Positions 1 to 9,533 of a stretch of DNA of 64,000 nt are shown piece by piece (the stretch's first letter is position 1; each line of letters opens with the position of its first letter). The position numbers and the translations under genes are program-made. The notes below the pieces were generated by a model. That model did no database searches. It worked only from the letters and a program-made list of their open reading frames with translations, and was not told the DNA's origin. Location: positions 39,730,128 to 39,794,127 of the forward strand of contig NC_054713.1 in assembly GCF_016097555.1 (NCBI RefSeq). The letters are read 5' to 3'. This stretch comes from Gigantopelta aegis (lineage: Eukaryota > Mollusca > Gastropoda > Neomphalida > Peltospiridae).

Positions 1-23
1 ACCACAATAATGGGTTCAGTTTT

Positions 24-280
24 GCGTTTGTTAGTAAAGCACAGTAATCGGCTCACCTTTGAGTTTGTTAGTAAAACACAATAATGTGCCCTATTGTTTG
101 AGTTTGTTGGTAAAACACAATAATGTGACCTACTGTTTGAGTTTGTTGGTAAAACACACTAATGTGCCCTACTGTTTGAGTTTGTTGATAAAACACAATA
201 ATGTGCCCTACATGTTTGAGTGTGTTGATAAAACACAATACTGAGCTAAACTGTTTGAGTTTGTTGGTGCAGTGTATGTG
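24..280. repeat. 39-bp minisatellite
   Basis: About six and a half copies of a 39-bp unit built around GAGTTTGTTGGTAAAACACA, with unit starts near 24, 61, 100, 139, 178, 218 and 257. It lies just upstream of the first apple exon and probably inside the preceding intron. Because 39 is divisible by three, a short repetitive reading frame stays open through it, but it has no splice or coding support. Confidence 0.9.
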
Positions 281-307
281 ATCTCTTTGTCATTTTTTTT
301 TTCACAG

Positions 308-550
308 GGAAACAAACGTGCACCTACAGAAAGTACCCGAAAAAGACCGGCAGCAGGACAGGGCTTTACGTAACAACTGTCGTCACAGATCTAGCATCGT
401 GCGAGGCAGTCTGTACCAGTGATCCCACCTGTGTCTCCTTTGACTTCGTAGTGATGAATGGCATGATGGGATGCTTTAAGTACAACGAATCGGTTGTTGA
501 CAGACTCATCGACACTTTTAATGACCATTATGAAAAAGATTGTAGTTCAG
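308..550 (+). CDS. Exon: PAN/apple-like domain 1 of an apple + ZP membrane protein
   Basis: An 81-codon internal exon preceded by a T-rich tract and CAG and followed by GTTAGT. It starts with the last two bases of a split codon and ends with one base (phase 1-1), the usual layout of a shuffled domain exon. The translation has six cysteines (TC, SCEAVC, TCVSF, GCFKY, DCSSG), fitting a PAN/apple-type extracellular fold. Its C-terminal stretch GCFKYNESVV aligns with the exon at 2330-2563 (TCYRYTKRVV). The two would splice in frame through a glycine codon. The domain assignment rests on cysteine spacing and duplication, not on a database match. Earlier exons and the signal peptide lie left of the window. 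Confidence 0.72.
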
Positions 551-582
551 GTTAGTACAGCCCTGTGAGAACTGTATAACTG

Positions 583-1004
583 TTTAAAATTGCAGAACCT
601 AGGTTGTTTCTAAACACTATGGCGCATTTTTCACTATTAGAAGGAAATGTTTTATTTAACGTCGCACTCAACACATTGCATTTACGGTTATATGGCGCTG
701 GAGATATGGTTAAGGACCACCTTTCACTATTAGAGCCATTTTTGACAATTGAAATCAGACATTAATTAAATTTTGTTCCTTGTGTTTCTCGTATTACAAA
801 ATATATTATCTCATATTTTGTTCTTTAAAAAACCCCACCTACCTCTTAGAAGTAACGGTTACGATCTCTTATCTGTTTATTAAGGATATGTCCCAGACTC
901 TTGTATCACAATATTGTAACTTTATTAAAATACGTTACAGGTTAGTGGATTAACCAAATTTAGGGTTCATTTAAAAGGTTTGAAACTAGTGTCTGCGACT
1001 TTAA
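583..1004. mobile_element. Non-autonomous TIR element (MITE), old copy
   Basis: Diverged copy of the element at 36259-36640. Shared landmarks are AAACACTA-GCG near the left, TTTTTCACTATTA, GGATTAACCAAA, and an end with GAAACTAGTGTCTGCG-CTTTAA. In the better copy the ends are inverted repeats around GACCCTAG. A truncated SINE has landed inside it at 642-721. It sits in the intron after apple exon 1. Confidence 0.6.
642..721 (-). mobile_element. 5'-truncated family-B SINE with 13-bp target duplication
   Basis: Only the last 80 bp of the B family are present (reverse complement of ...GGTCCTTAACC...CGTAAATAAAATGTG...CGTTAAATAAAACATTTCC). It is flanked by perfect 13-bp direct repeats TTTCACTATTAGA at 629-641 and 722-734. 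This shows that short 3' pieces of this SINE insert by target-primed reverse transcription. Confidence 0.88.
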
Positions 1005-2095
1005 TGCTAGTCGACGTTGAAAAAGAACTGTCAAATGCCATGCACATTATTACAAAGAACTGATTTTATAAAGAAATATCAAATGATAACATTTTGACTA
1101 CATTTGAAAGTTTCATGAGTTAAATCTCTCCTTTTTATCAATCTAAGCATAATTATGATATATGTGTAAAGTGTCAGTGACGTCGCTTACCGGTAAATAG
1201 TTGGTATATTGCATTTATTTATTAATTAGGGGATAACTATGTGGTATCTGAGAATTTCTTGATGATTTTCCAATGGTCAATTATAATTGAAACAAATTAT
1301 CATTTGAGATCTACCGATGCGGTGATCGATTATAAACATTGATAATCAACTGTCGCGAAAATGTCCACTGTAATTGTTCTCACAGTTTAGACGATGGAAT
1401 TGATGTAAATATGTTTAAGTAGGCGTTGTTGTCATGTGTACATAAATGAAACGTATAGTAAATTGGTGTTAAAAGTACAATTATCGATTTGTAGGGTCTA
1501 TCGCTTTCAAATCCTTCTCAGGTTTACATAGTTCTAGCCGATCGAACAACTGAAAGTTGATTGATTGGTGCAAATCAAATGTTGTCTGTACAAAAGAGTT
1601 TGGAATGATATTTCTTTTTTTTAGTTTGTTTGTTTGCTTGTTTGGGTTTGTCACCTTTTGAATGTGTTGTTTTTTATCCTACATACAAATAAAACGGATC
1701 TCCAACTAGCACAGCCAGATTAAAAAACGAATAATCAAATAGAGTCTGCCAGAGGGTAAAACAGATGAAATGCCCCCCCCCCCCCCAAATAGTATTTGGG
1801 TATGGCGCCTTACCCAAAATGGTTTGCAGATTTTATTTGTTTAAGTTATCCTGTTCTCGAAATTAATTACTTTTATCATTACTGAATAATTTTCTTAACC
1901 CTAACACTAAACCTAACCATTTTCGTTATGGGGGAGCCCCCCCCCCCCCCCCCCCCCCCCCCACAACGTCGACTGCGGTTGCATTCAGCACATGCATTCT
2001 AAAAAGTCAATTCCATAGCGCCATAATGAAATATTTTTTTCTGTCATTTTCAAGTCCACGTCCTGCCAGTGTCAGTCATTCCATTATTGTTTTTG
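1005..2095. other. Intron sequence, AT-rich, with two poly(C) tracts
   Basis: I see no coding exon here on either strand. It holds poly(C) runs at about 1766-1783 and 1929-1962, the second followed by ACAACGTCGAC. The rest is ordinary AT-rich intron. Confidence 0.6.
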
Positions 2096-2098
2096 TTT

Positions 2099-2286
2099 CC
2101 AGGAAGTAGAACATGCACGCATATAAAGTATCCTTGTACAGAAGGTACCGATGATGAGATCTAGAAGTTTACAAGTTCTGTCAGTGTCATTATTGTTTTT
2201 TTTTTGTCTCGAGGAGGTAAATCATACTCGTACTTAGAGTATCCGGGAAAAGAAGGTCCACAGTACGAGATCCAGGAAATTTCTAA
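2099..2286 (+). pseudogene. Two partial tandem copies of the apple exon 5' end
   Basis: Segments at about 2099-2166 and 2212-2286 repeat the acceptor region and the first 50-70 bases of the exon that starts at 2330 (CCAGGAAGTA..CATGC..GC, AAAGTATCC, GAAGGT). Spacing is about 113 and 117 bp. Neither has the 3' half of the exon or a donor. The first soon meets an in-frame stop and the second has lost the cysteine codon (TGC to TAC), so they are dead partial duplications. Confidence 0.75.
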
Positions 2287-2329
2287 GTTCTGCCAATATC
2301 TGTGATTCCATTATTATTTTTGTTTCCAG

Positions 2330-2563
2330 GAAGTAACTCATGCTCGTTCATAGAGTATCCTGGCAAAAAAGGTCCCTATGACGAATTAGAGAATCCCGTG
2401 CATGATGTGACTGAATGCAAGACCATGTGTGAGAATGAAACCAGCTGCACTGCAATTGACTTCAGCAAAGTAGATAATATTATCACATGTTACAGATACA
2501 CCAAACGAGTTGTTAACGTCTTGACTGACGTCATTGTCAACCATTATACGAAACAGTGTTCGG
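2330..2563 (+). CDS. Exon: PAN/apple-like domain 2 of the apple + ZP membrane protein
   Basis: A 78-codon phase 1-1 exon with acceptor TTTGTTTCCAG and donor GTAAGT. It encodes the pattern SCSFIEYPGKKGPY...ECKTMCENETSC...TCYRYTKRVV...NHYTKQCSG, matching the cysteine layout of the 308-550 exon. The open frame runs 28 bases upstream into the intron, so a start should not be placed there; the acceptor defines the 5' edge. It splices in phase to 5331. The downstream intron start (2564-2600) is duplicated at 3172-3208. Confidence 0.78.
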
Positions 2564-2989
2564 GTAAGTTAGCTTGTGTGTCCTCTGCTTAGTTTGACAG
2601 AAGCTCTGAGTTTGTATTCCAGTACAATCAAGCAGTAGAAAGGTGCCAGAAAGTCGTGGTAGAAAACCGTCTAGCTCACGTCCCCTAGACGACAATACGC
2701 CCTTTTCACTGGTTAATCAACGTCGTCGTTTAGGAGGTAGACAGCCGTTGCTATCTATTGATTAAGTCATTTCACAACCAGAGGTAGTACGTGACGTCAC
2801 ATAATATGTGCCACTTCATGCATTCCTTCTAATGACGTATCAGCTATGATCATGGTCATGACGTCACACTACAAAAACAAAATGCAGTGAATTTTATAAC
2901 AGCTATACTAAAATTATTTATGTATGACTGAACGAAAATGTATTACTGGCACTCGTTCCTTTGTAAATTGGTCTTCTGACACTCGTCTC

Positions 2990-3171
2990 AAGAAAATCAA
3001 TCTTTGGAGCACGCTACAAGGATTTCCTTTCTAGAGACTCGTGTCAAAAGAACCATCTACAAAAGGACCCATGTCAGAAACTATTAATCTGCTTTAAATA
3101 CACGAGACGAGATCTTGACGGCTCGCTTGACACCTATATGAAGCACTACTTGTATATGAAAGAGTATTTAG
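2990..3171 (+). pseudogene. Third, degenerate apple-exon copy with intact donor
   Basis: The frame ending at 3171 reads ...DPCQKLLICFKYTRRDLDG...YMKHYLYMKEYLG, which lines up with the C-terminal half of the two good exons (GCFKYNESVV; TCYRYTKRVV) but lacks the final cysteine. It ends in phase 1 at a GTAAGT donor. The next ~37 bases copy the intron start that follows the 2330 exon (GTAAGTTAGCT-GTGTGTCC-CT-CTTAG). I see no convincing acceptor, so it is probably not spliced in, though it would be phase-compatible with 5331. Confidence 0.6.
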
Positions 3172-3203
3172 GTAAGTTAGCTCGTGTGTCCCCTCCTTAG
3201 TTT

Positions 3204-3463
3204 GACACCCAATAACCGATGTATTTTTTGTGCTGTGGTGTTGTTAAATATTCATTCATTCATTCATTCATTCATTCATTCACTCATTCACTCATTCATT
3301 CATTCATTCATTCATTCACTCACTCACTCACTCACTCACTCACTCACTCACTCACTCACTCACTCACTCATTCACACTCACATTCACTCATTCATTCACT
3401 CATTCACTCACTCATTCACTCACTCATTCACTCATTCATTCATTTATTTATTTATTCATTCGT
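3204..3463 (+). repeat. Family-C tail followed by (ATTC)n/(ACTC)n microsatellite
   Basis: Starts with the C-family 3' end (TTTGACACCCAAT, CGATGTATTTTT, GTGCTG-GGTGTTGTTAAA) and runs into about 210 bp of 4-bp repeats. Only the tail of the element is present. Confidence 0.75.
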
Positions 3464-3514
3464 ATTTAGCACCAAAAATAAACAAACTGCTGGCTGAACT
3501 TAGGCTGTGATTTC

Positions 3515-3672
3515 TGTGTCCAGGACGGTGGGTTAGTTGTTGTATTTAGTTGTTAGTGGTTACCGAATGAGACGTTCGTGTGGTGGCCATGCACCACCCG
3601 CCCACTGCGTCATTAAAAGATACTCTCGGTGGGAGCTGGTACCGGAATGCGGACCCAGTACCTACCAGACTT
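3515..3672 (-). mobile_element. Family-D SINE, partial
   Basis: The reverse complement gives a D-family body: GGTAGGTACTGGGT, GGTACC, GCTCCCACCGAGAG, CACTAACAACTAA, CCCACCGTCCTGGAC. It directly joins the A-family piece at 3686. The tRNA-like head is incomplete. Confidence 0.65.
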
Positions 3673-3685
3673 ACCCAATGGTTTG

Positions 3686-3832
3686 GGTATTACAGTCTTA
3701 GAGAGGAAACCCGCTATATATTTTGTTCCATTAACAGCAAGAGATCTTTTATGTGCACCATCTAACAGACAGGATAGCACATACTACGGCGTTTGATATA
3801 CCAGTCGTGGTGTCTGGCCCTTTTCGGTTTTC
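3686..3832 (-). mobile_element. Family-A SINE body, partial
   Basis: Reverse complement of the central A-family domain (GGTATATCAAA, GCTATCCTGTCTG, GATCTCTTGCT, AGCGGGTTTCCTCT). The 3' tail is missing and the head is replaced by CTGGCCCTTTTCGG, as in the copy at 4075-4262. Confidence 0.75.
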
Positions 3833-3879
3833 ATGTGAACATAGAGTATTTATAACTCTGTCCTGTCCTGTGTTAGGTT

Positions 3880-4050
3880 TAATTTAGTAAACTGGTATGT
3901 GAGTAGCAGTCCTCTTTGAGCTGTGCAGGAAGGATGTAATGTCCCATAAAGGATTTACTTGGGAGTAGCTGTCCTCCTCTAGACGAAGCACTAGACAGAG
4001 ATACATGGAATCCACCACTATGTTGCCAAATGGCCATATTTTAAACTTTG
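3880..4050 (+). repeat. Intron repeat R, copy 1
   Basis: Recurs at 4484-4640 and 8728-8905. Shared landmarks are CAGTCCTCTTTGAG, GCAGGAAGGATGTA, GGGAGTAGCT, ATACATGGAATC. It has no tRNA-like promoter or TIR that I can see. All three copies lie in introns of the same gene. Confidence 0.7.
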
Positions 4051-4059
4051 TTTTTTTAA

Positions 4060-4300
4060 TGACACACTACAGCAAACTGATTTATTAATCATCGGCTATT
4101 GGATGTAAAACATTTGGTAATTCTGACATATAGCCTTAGAGAGGAAACCCGCTACATTGTTTTTTCATTAGTAGCAAGGGATCTCTTATATGCACCATCT
4201 AACAGACAGGATAGGACATACTCCATCCTTTGATATACCAGTCGTGATGTCTGGTCCTTTTCGGTTTATATGTGAAGATAGAGTATTTATAAACTGTCAA
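4060..4300 (-). mobile_element. Family-A SINE with variant head
   Basis: Complete 3' half in reverse complement (TTTGGTAATTCTGACATA, AGAGAGGAAACCCGCTACA, AGTAGCAAGGGATC), but upstream it ends in CTGGTCCTTTTCGGTT-ATGTGAA-ATAGAGTATTTATAA, shared with the copy at 3686-3880 and not with the standard A head. Confidence 0.75.
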
Positions 4301-4483
4301 TTTAGAAAATACCGATAGCTAAACGAACATAAAATGCTTGACAGCTGTGGTGGCAGTACTCATGACGGGTGCCCCTTTGGGGCAGGATGTGCCCAACTTT
4401 AACGAACACCTGATACCATCACTGTTATGACAGTGATTGGTGAGTACATGTCATCACAGTTATATTTCTTCCAGTGAATTGTG

Positions 4484-4640
4484 TCCTGTGAACTTTGAGC
4501 TGTTCAGGAAGGATGTAATATCTTGTAAAGGATCTACTCGGGAATGGCTGTTCTCCTATAGACGACACACTAGATAGATATACATGGAATCAACCATTCT
4601 TCATTATGCAGAGATACGTTTTGATCTAAACAGTCTGAAA
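4484..4640 (+). repeat. Intron repeat R, copy 2
   Basis: Same landmarks as 3880-4050, continuing to GATACGTTTTGATC, which copy 3 also has as GACATATGGTTTTGATC. Confidence 0.7.
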
Positions 4641-4731
4641 ACAAAACAAACACAGAATGGTTTCACAAAGGGGATTCGATCTTACGCCCAACAGTACCTC
4701 AGTGCATTGTCAGAATTGAAAATAGTGACAA

Positions 4732-5011
4732 GAATGAATGAATGAATGAATGTTTAACGACACCCCAGCACGAAAAATACATCGGCTATTGGGCGTCAAA
4801 CTATGGTAATGCTAACAAATAAAGTGATGATCAACATCAATATAAAAATTCAAGATGTAAACAAAAACATAGTGTAAAGAACTGTGCAAATCACAAATAT
4901 CACAGATAGATACTGACTTTTACTCAAAATTTCTATTTTGTGCTGTATTAGCTATTCTCAAAGAGAATGTTACACCCCTGCACCACGGTGAGGTTACAGC
5001 ACGCGCAGGGG
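4732..5011 (-). mobile_element. Family-C hairpin-headed short retroposon
   Basis: About 280 bp, reverse complement. It begins CCCCTGCGCGTGCTGTAACC, has a perfect CATTCTC-TTT-GAGAATG hairpin (one base changed here), and ends in the GGTGTCGTTAAACATTC(ATTC)n tail. The same 5' end is seen in the copies at 18089-18380 and 57209-57490. Confidence 0.82.
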
Positions 5012-5018
5012 AGGTTGA

Positions 5019-5095
5019 AAGGAAGGATAGAAGGAAGGGATGTTTTATTTAACGACGCACTCAGCACATTTTAATTACGGTTATAAAGTGCCGCA
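5019..5095 (-). mobile_element. Family-B SINE 3' fragment
   Basis: Reverse complement of the B tail: GATGTTTTATTTAACGACGC, ACTCAGCACATTTT, ACGGTTATAAAG. Only the 3' ~75 bp remain. Confidence 0.75.
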
Positions 5096-5330
5096 GAGGT
5101 TGAACATTTAGAATGTGACGAGTATGTATCTGCTTGAATGACGTGTTTTTGGAGGGGGCGGGATTCAGCTTAGTCCGTTGAGCACTCGCCTGAGGTGCTT
5201 GCGTCACGGGGAGTGGACACCCGACACAGTATATAAAAGGGATTGTTTGTATGTAACGTAATAAACACACGGTAAGTGTTAGTGATTGATTAAGTAACGT
5301 ATTGTTATTATTTGAATGACACTATTACAG

Positions 5331-5415
5331 GTTATGCAATCAGAGTAGAGTCATGTACGGCATCTAACGGTCAATCGGGTCAAGATCAGGAGACTCTGAA
5401 CATCATTGAAGACAG
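5331..5415 (+). CDS. Exon: ZP-C domain, first visible part
   Basis: An 85-nt exon (acceptor ACTATTACAG, donor GTTGGT) encoding GYAIRVESCTASNGQSGQDQ then ETLNIIED, with the split serine completed by the next exon. The motif (I/V)ESCTA...(L/Y)xIIEDxC is the hallmark of the ZP-C module. Phase matches both the apple exons upstream (single G plus GT) and the exon at 5897. What is missing is the ZP-N module and the first part of ZP-C: nothing in 3172-5330 or earlier in the window encodes them. Confidence 0.82.
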
Positions 5416-5896
5416 GTTGGTAACACGCACAGACACAGACACAGAATGTTTGAATTCCAGTGGTTTATGATCATTATCAGAGAGCTTTAATAGTGCCATT
5501 AAACAAAACAAACTTCAACTGAAGACTACATGTCACAATGTTTAATCTCTGACATATTGTAGTTTATAACTAATTAGTGTGCTCTAGTGATACAGATTGT
5601 TTGTTTGTTTTGTTTTTCGTTCGTTCGTTTGTTTCTGTTTTAATTGTTTGGTTGTTGTTTTTTTTTTGTCGTTTTTTGGGGGTTGCTTTTTTTATATTAT
5701 TCGCTTTGTTATCTTCATTTCCGTAGTTAATCATTGTTAACGTTGTGGAGCCTTAAATCATTACCGTACATACAGTTGTTCTAAACAAGACACAAATAGT
5801 AGATAAGGTGAAACAAGTGCTACTACACATACTTTAGTTCTAGTGGTATCGTTAAAAAAACACCTAACCAGTTCTTTTCCTTTGCGTTCTTGCCAG

Positions 5897-6065
5897 CTGC
5901 CCTTCGGGTGAGGTGGGAAAATTGATGGAAGAAGCTCCAACCAAAGTGACTGACAACACAGTTACATTCAAACTGCACCCATTCAAGTTCAATAAGGTCA
6001 ACGCCATCACAGTAACCTGCACGGTCAAAGTGTGCCCCGCGGGAACTGCCGCGGAGTGTGAAGCA
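5897..6065 (+). CDS. Exon: ZP-C domain, C-terminal part
   Basis: A 169-nt exon (acceptor CTTGCCAG, donor GTAAGT) encoding CPSGEVGKLMEEAP...VTFKLHPFKFN...ITVTCTVKVC...AECEA. The F-F-F strand followed by TCTVKVC is the conserved end of ZP-C, with the disulphide-forming cysteines in place. It ends on a complete codon (phase 0), fitting the next exon at 8507. The last 9 bases plus the donor are duplicated at about 6122-6136. Confidence 0.85.
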
Positions 6066-6599
6066 GTAAGTTCAGTAACGTGCATATAATAGAGCCTTTG
6101 CTGCTAACCTTTTGCCTAGCAGTGTGAAGCAGTAAGTTCGGTAAAGTGCAAATAAAAGATTCCTTGCTGCTAACCTTTAAGAGTAGCCAACCGGGTTCAG
6201 TGTTAGTCAGATCCCTTTAGGGTCCTGTTTCTCCTAGTCTTGGTCTAATTAATTATTGATCGACACTAAATATTATTGTTTCATTTTGTTATGAAATACA
6301 TGTTGTAGGACTAATAATTAACATGATTTTAGCCTACCAATTGTTTTTTTCATTTGTTAGAGGGAAAAAACAAACCTTGCTTTAAGTTTGCTTTTGTGTA
6401 ATGTGAGGAGCTGTGTTTAACAACATCAGAACTGCATTCCATTAATGTTACGACCCCTTATCTAAAACAAATCCTAGATCCACACACAATAGTCGTTGAA
6501 CTGTTCAAGATGTTAAGGCGACGGCACACGAGACGAGTTTCTCGTACGATAATAGTCACGAGAATAGCCGATTCTTACAAGGCACTCATATCATGTGAA

Positions 6600-6650
6600 G
6601 TCGCATTTAGAGGTAGTATCTGTGTGTGTGTCTGTGTGTGTCTGTCTGTC

Positions 6651-6737
<87 letters not shown>

Positions 6738-6762
6738 TGTGTGTGTTTGTATGTGCGTGGGT
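6600..6762. repeat. (GT)n microsatellite
   Basis: About 160 bp of (TG)n with a few TCTG and TTTG interruptions. Valine/cysteine-rich frames through it are repeat artefacts. Confidence 0.95.
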
Positions 6763-6870
6763 GTGTTGTACTGATAGGTTTAGTTTACATGCAATGGTAA
6801 AGACTGTTTTGTGTCTATTGTTTGGTATATTTAAACCTGACGGTAAAGATTATAATGTAGGTGTAGTTTG

Positions 6871-8440
6871 TAATAATAATAATTATTATTTTATTTAACT
6901 GTTTTTTTCAATTCATAATCAAAGAGTAATACAATAAATTTACACAACAGATCCAATAATCTCAAATTGATATATAAATTTGAAATTTATACAGAAATTA
7001 CCAATAACAATATCAATGCTAATCGTAGCTTTAAAAAAATCTTAAAAAACAGTGTTCAGCATACAGAAAGAAAGTCCTAAATATAGACATTATAAATTAA
7101 AAAGATATATACATTCAAACTTCGTTATCCCGACCTGTTATCTCGTTAGACCATGAAATCTCGAGGTCGGGAAATGGTCCCATGACATTATTTTCCTTGA
7201 TAAAACCCTACTATGTTTAACTCAATCCATTGTAATCTCGAGTCGTTTGGTTCGGTCCTTTCAGCATCGAGATAACGACGTTTAGCTGCATATATAATTA
7301 ATTCTTAAATAAATCGTGACATGCAGACCAGAATTTCACAAAGTCATCATAATTGCAACAATATAATGCCACTCATTTTCTTATATTATAATATAGATTC
7401 CACTCATTTTGTATCCATGTAATATCTGGGATACAATCCTTCAAAATGACTTTTAAATATTAACTGTTTAGTTAGTAATGTAATAGCATTAATAGGATCA
7501 TTACTACTTGTCTTAAAGCCCAACATTATATTTTCGTGTGTAAAGTTCACTATTATACCAATTATCTGTTACCTTACTCTCATCGTCAGACCATATATAT
7601 TGAGACTGGGCATCATTTTCATATAATATTTTATTTTTGCATTTTGTAAGATAGATGCACTAAGGTAAAATAATATCTCTCCCAAAATATTTTTAGATGT
7701 TGCTAAAAAGATTTCCTCTATATATTTTGATTCGAATTCCATAATATTTTCTAACGTATTAACTTCACCAAGAATTAGTTATCTCTATTTTGAATAAATA
7801 CATACAAGCATTTCAACCCAAGCAATTTTTTGTTCCATAATAACTGTTTGAATATCTGGTAATTTAATTCCTCCATCTCTAATATTATAATTCATTTGTA
7901 TACGTTTAACTCTGTCAGGTTTTCCCTTCAAAGAAAATTAAAAGCCTTTGGTGAAGTTCTTGTATACAATTAATAAGTTGATATTTTGAATAACAAGATA
8001 TTTTAATACTATTTGTCTTCCCAAAGGTGTAAGAAAGAGTTCTACACGACCAAATGTTTAAAAGAGATTCAATAGCTTTGCATTTATCCTTGAAGTTACT
8101 TTCAATTATATTTTCCAAGTCCATATCAAAGTTAATCCCCAATCAAGTAAATTGTTCTGTCAGTCAAATGTCCAGTTTTTACATATATTATATCTTCTAC
8201 GATTTTTCGACCACATCCACATTTGTTTAGTTTTATCCACATTTAACTTAAGGTCTGAAAAACTAGCAAAACATCCAAGGGTGTTTAAAGAGATGTAGAT
8301 ACTCTTTTTTCTGTTCCATCCAATATCACTGTTGTTTTATCAGCATACTGTAATAAAATATTCTATATTACCAAGTTTTATTCCTTTTATGTTTTTGTTG
8401 TTGTTCAATAACTTAGCTATCAATTAACAAAGACACTAGA
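6871..8440 (-). mobile_element. LINE fragment, L1/Tx1-like reverse transcriptase 3' half
   Basis: The minus strand encodes, right to left, pieces such as NIKGIKLGN-EY, SLNTLGCFASFSDLKLNVDK, a block MGINFDMDLENIIESNFKDK at 8142 downwards, then WSCRTLSYTFGKTNSIKI and GGIKLPDIQTV. These match the palm end, thumb and connection region of L1/Tx1-type LINE reverse transcriptases (DLKLNxxKT; W-x-x-R-x-L-x-x-x-GK). Several stops and frame shifts break it. It is 5'-truncated and ends at the left in an AAT-rich stretch. It lies antisense inside the intron between ZP exons and has itself been hit by a small TIR element at 7115-7288. Confidence 0.75.
7115..7288. mobile_element. pogo/Tigger-like MITE
   Basis: About 170 bp with ends AAACTTCGTTATCCCGA and, reverse complemented, AAACGTCGTTATCTCGAT. 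Internal text is rich in TATCTCG/CGAGAT. It interrupts the LINE fragment. A sister copy is at 59170-59345. Confidence 0.7.
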
Positions 8441-8506
8441 CTGACTATATGTTTCAAATATGGAAATCCATTGTATTAATTATTTACGCAAAATGTCTTC
8501 TTTTAG

Positions 8507-8612
8507 CTTAACTGCAGTAGCCAGCCTAATCGGAAACGAAGATCGACGGAAATCTCTGATGAAACCGTTAGAAAGACCTTCATCATCCTGGATCCAAATC
8601 TCGAGTTCACAA
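8507..8612 (+). CDS. Exon: post-ZP linker with furin site
   Basis: A 106-nt exon (acceptor CTTCTTTTAG, donor GTGAGT) encoding LNCSSQPNRKRRSTEISDET then VRKTFIILDPNLEFT. RKRR is a basic furin-type cleavage site placed directly after the ZP-C domain, as in most ZP proteins, where cleavage releases the ectodomain from the membrane anchor and allows polymerisation. Starts in phase 0 after 6065 and leaves one base for the next exon. The open frame on the opposite strand over this exon is a shadow. Confidence 0.8.
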
Positions 8613-8727
8613 GTGAGTAGGTAGTTTGTTTTTCTTTTAGAATGTCTCGCTAGAAAACAGTAGGAAACATGAGTAGGTTGAAGAGTGAGTACTTTGATTT
8701 TCATTTAGTGTTTCAATAATATGTTTG

Positions 8728-8905
8728 ATTTAGTAACTAGTCTGCGAGTGACAGTCCTCTTTGAGATTTGCAGGAAGGATGTATTGTCCAGTGTATAATC
8801 TCCTTGGGAGTAGCTCTCCACCCATATACGAGGAATCAATCATTATTTTGCCAAATACCCATTTGACTTTGTTTTGTGCAGACATATGGTTTTGATCATG
8901 CATAA
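8728..8905 (+). repeat. Intron repeat R, copy 3
   Basis: Third copy of the repeat at 3880-4050 and 4484-4640 (GACAGTCCTCTTTGAG, GCAGGAAGGATGTATTG, GGGAGTAGCTCT, TTTTGATC). Confidence 0.7.
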
Positions 8906-9351
8906 CGGTCTTATCGTTCAGATTTATGACAACAGTGGGTGGTTTGAGTAGGTTGGCACATAAATGTGGGTTTTTTTTAGGAATGTCTCGCTAGAAATTA
9001 GAGGGTGATCTCGCTCTGTTGTTTTTATTGTGTATGCATTTAAATAAGTGAGTAGGTTTTTATTTTGGTAGCACGTTCATCTGGAAATAAGTGAGAAGAT
9101 GTATATCGGATTATTTTGTTTGGTGCCTCCCCTCAAATTAAAATAAATAAGTAAATAAATTAATGAGTATTTTTATATTAATCAGTTTAGGCATGTTCCT
9201 CTAGCAATAAGTTAATATTAAAGTATTTCATTGTCTTCCTCTAAACATAAGTGGGTAGATTAATATTAATATGTCAATGTGTCACTAGAAACAAGTCAGG
9301 TTGTTCACATTAATCTATTTGAACACAACTTAAAAAAAAAATTGTTTATAG

Positions 9352-9533
9352 GTCATGACTCTTCGAAGAAATCCTCCGTTTCTGTGAATGACGTCACAAC
9401 CCCGATTGTGGCTGGTGTTGCCATGGTGATCATTATGCTGCTTGTCGTCAGCATTGTGGTCTTGTTGGTTGTCAAGAAGAGAAGGTCGAACCGGAAGTTC
9501 CAGGAAGATGGTGTGAACAAGCAGACGATTTAA
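9352..9533 (+). CDS. Terminal exon: transmembrane helix and cytoplasmic tail
   Basis: Acceptor TTTATAG, then HDSSKKSSVSVNDVTTPIVA, a hydrophobic stretch of about 24 residues (IVAGVAMVIIMLL.. to ..VVLLVV), the stop-transfer run KKRRSNRK and a short acidic/polar tail ending in NKQTI and TAA at 9531-9533. The split codon (A + GT) joins in frame with the exon at 8507. The layout signal/apple/ZP-C/furin/TM/short tail defines a type I membrane protein. In apple+ZP proteins of other animals the ectodomain builds apical extracellular matrix; that role here is inference. Confidence 0.85.

Noticed and set aside
3184-3510. His/Ser-rich frames of about 100 residues
   Set aside because: Located in (ATTC)/(ACTC) repeats at the end of a family-C tail.
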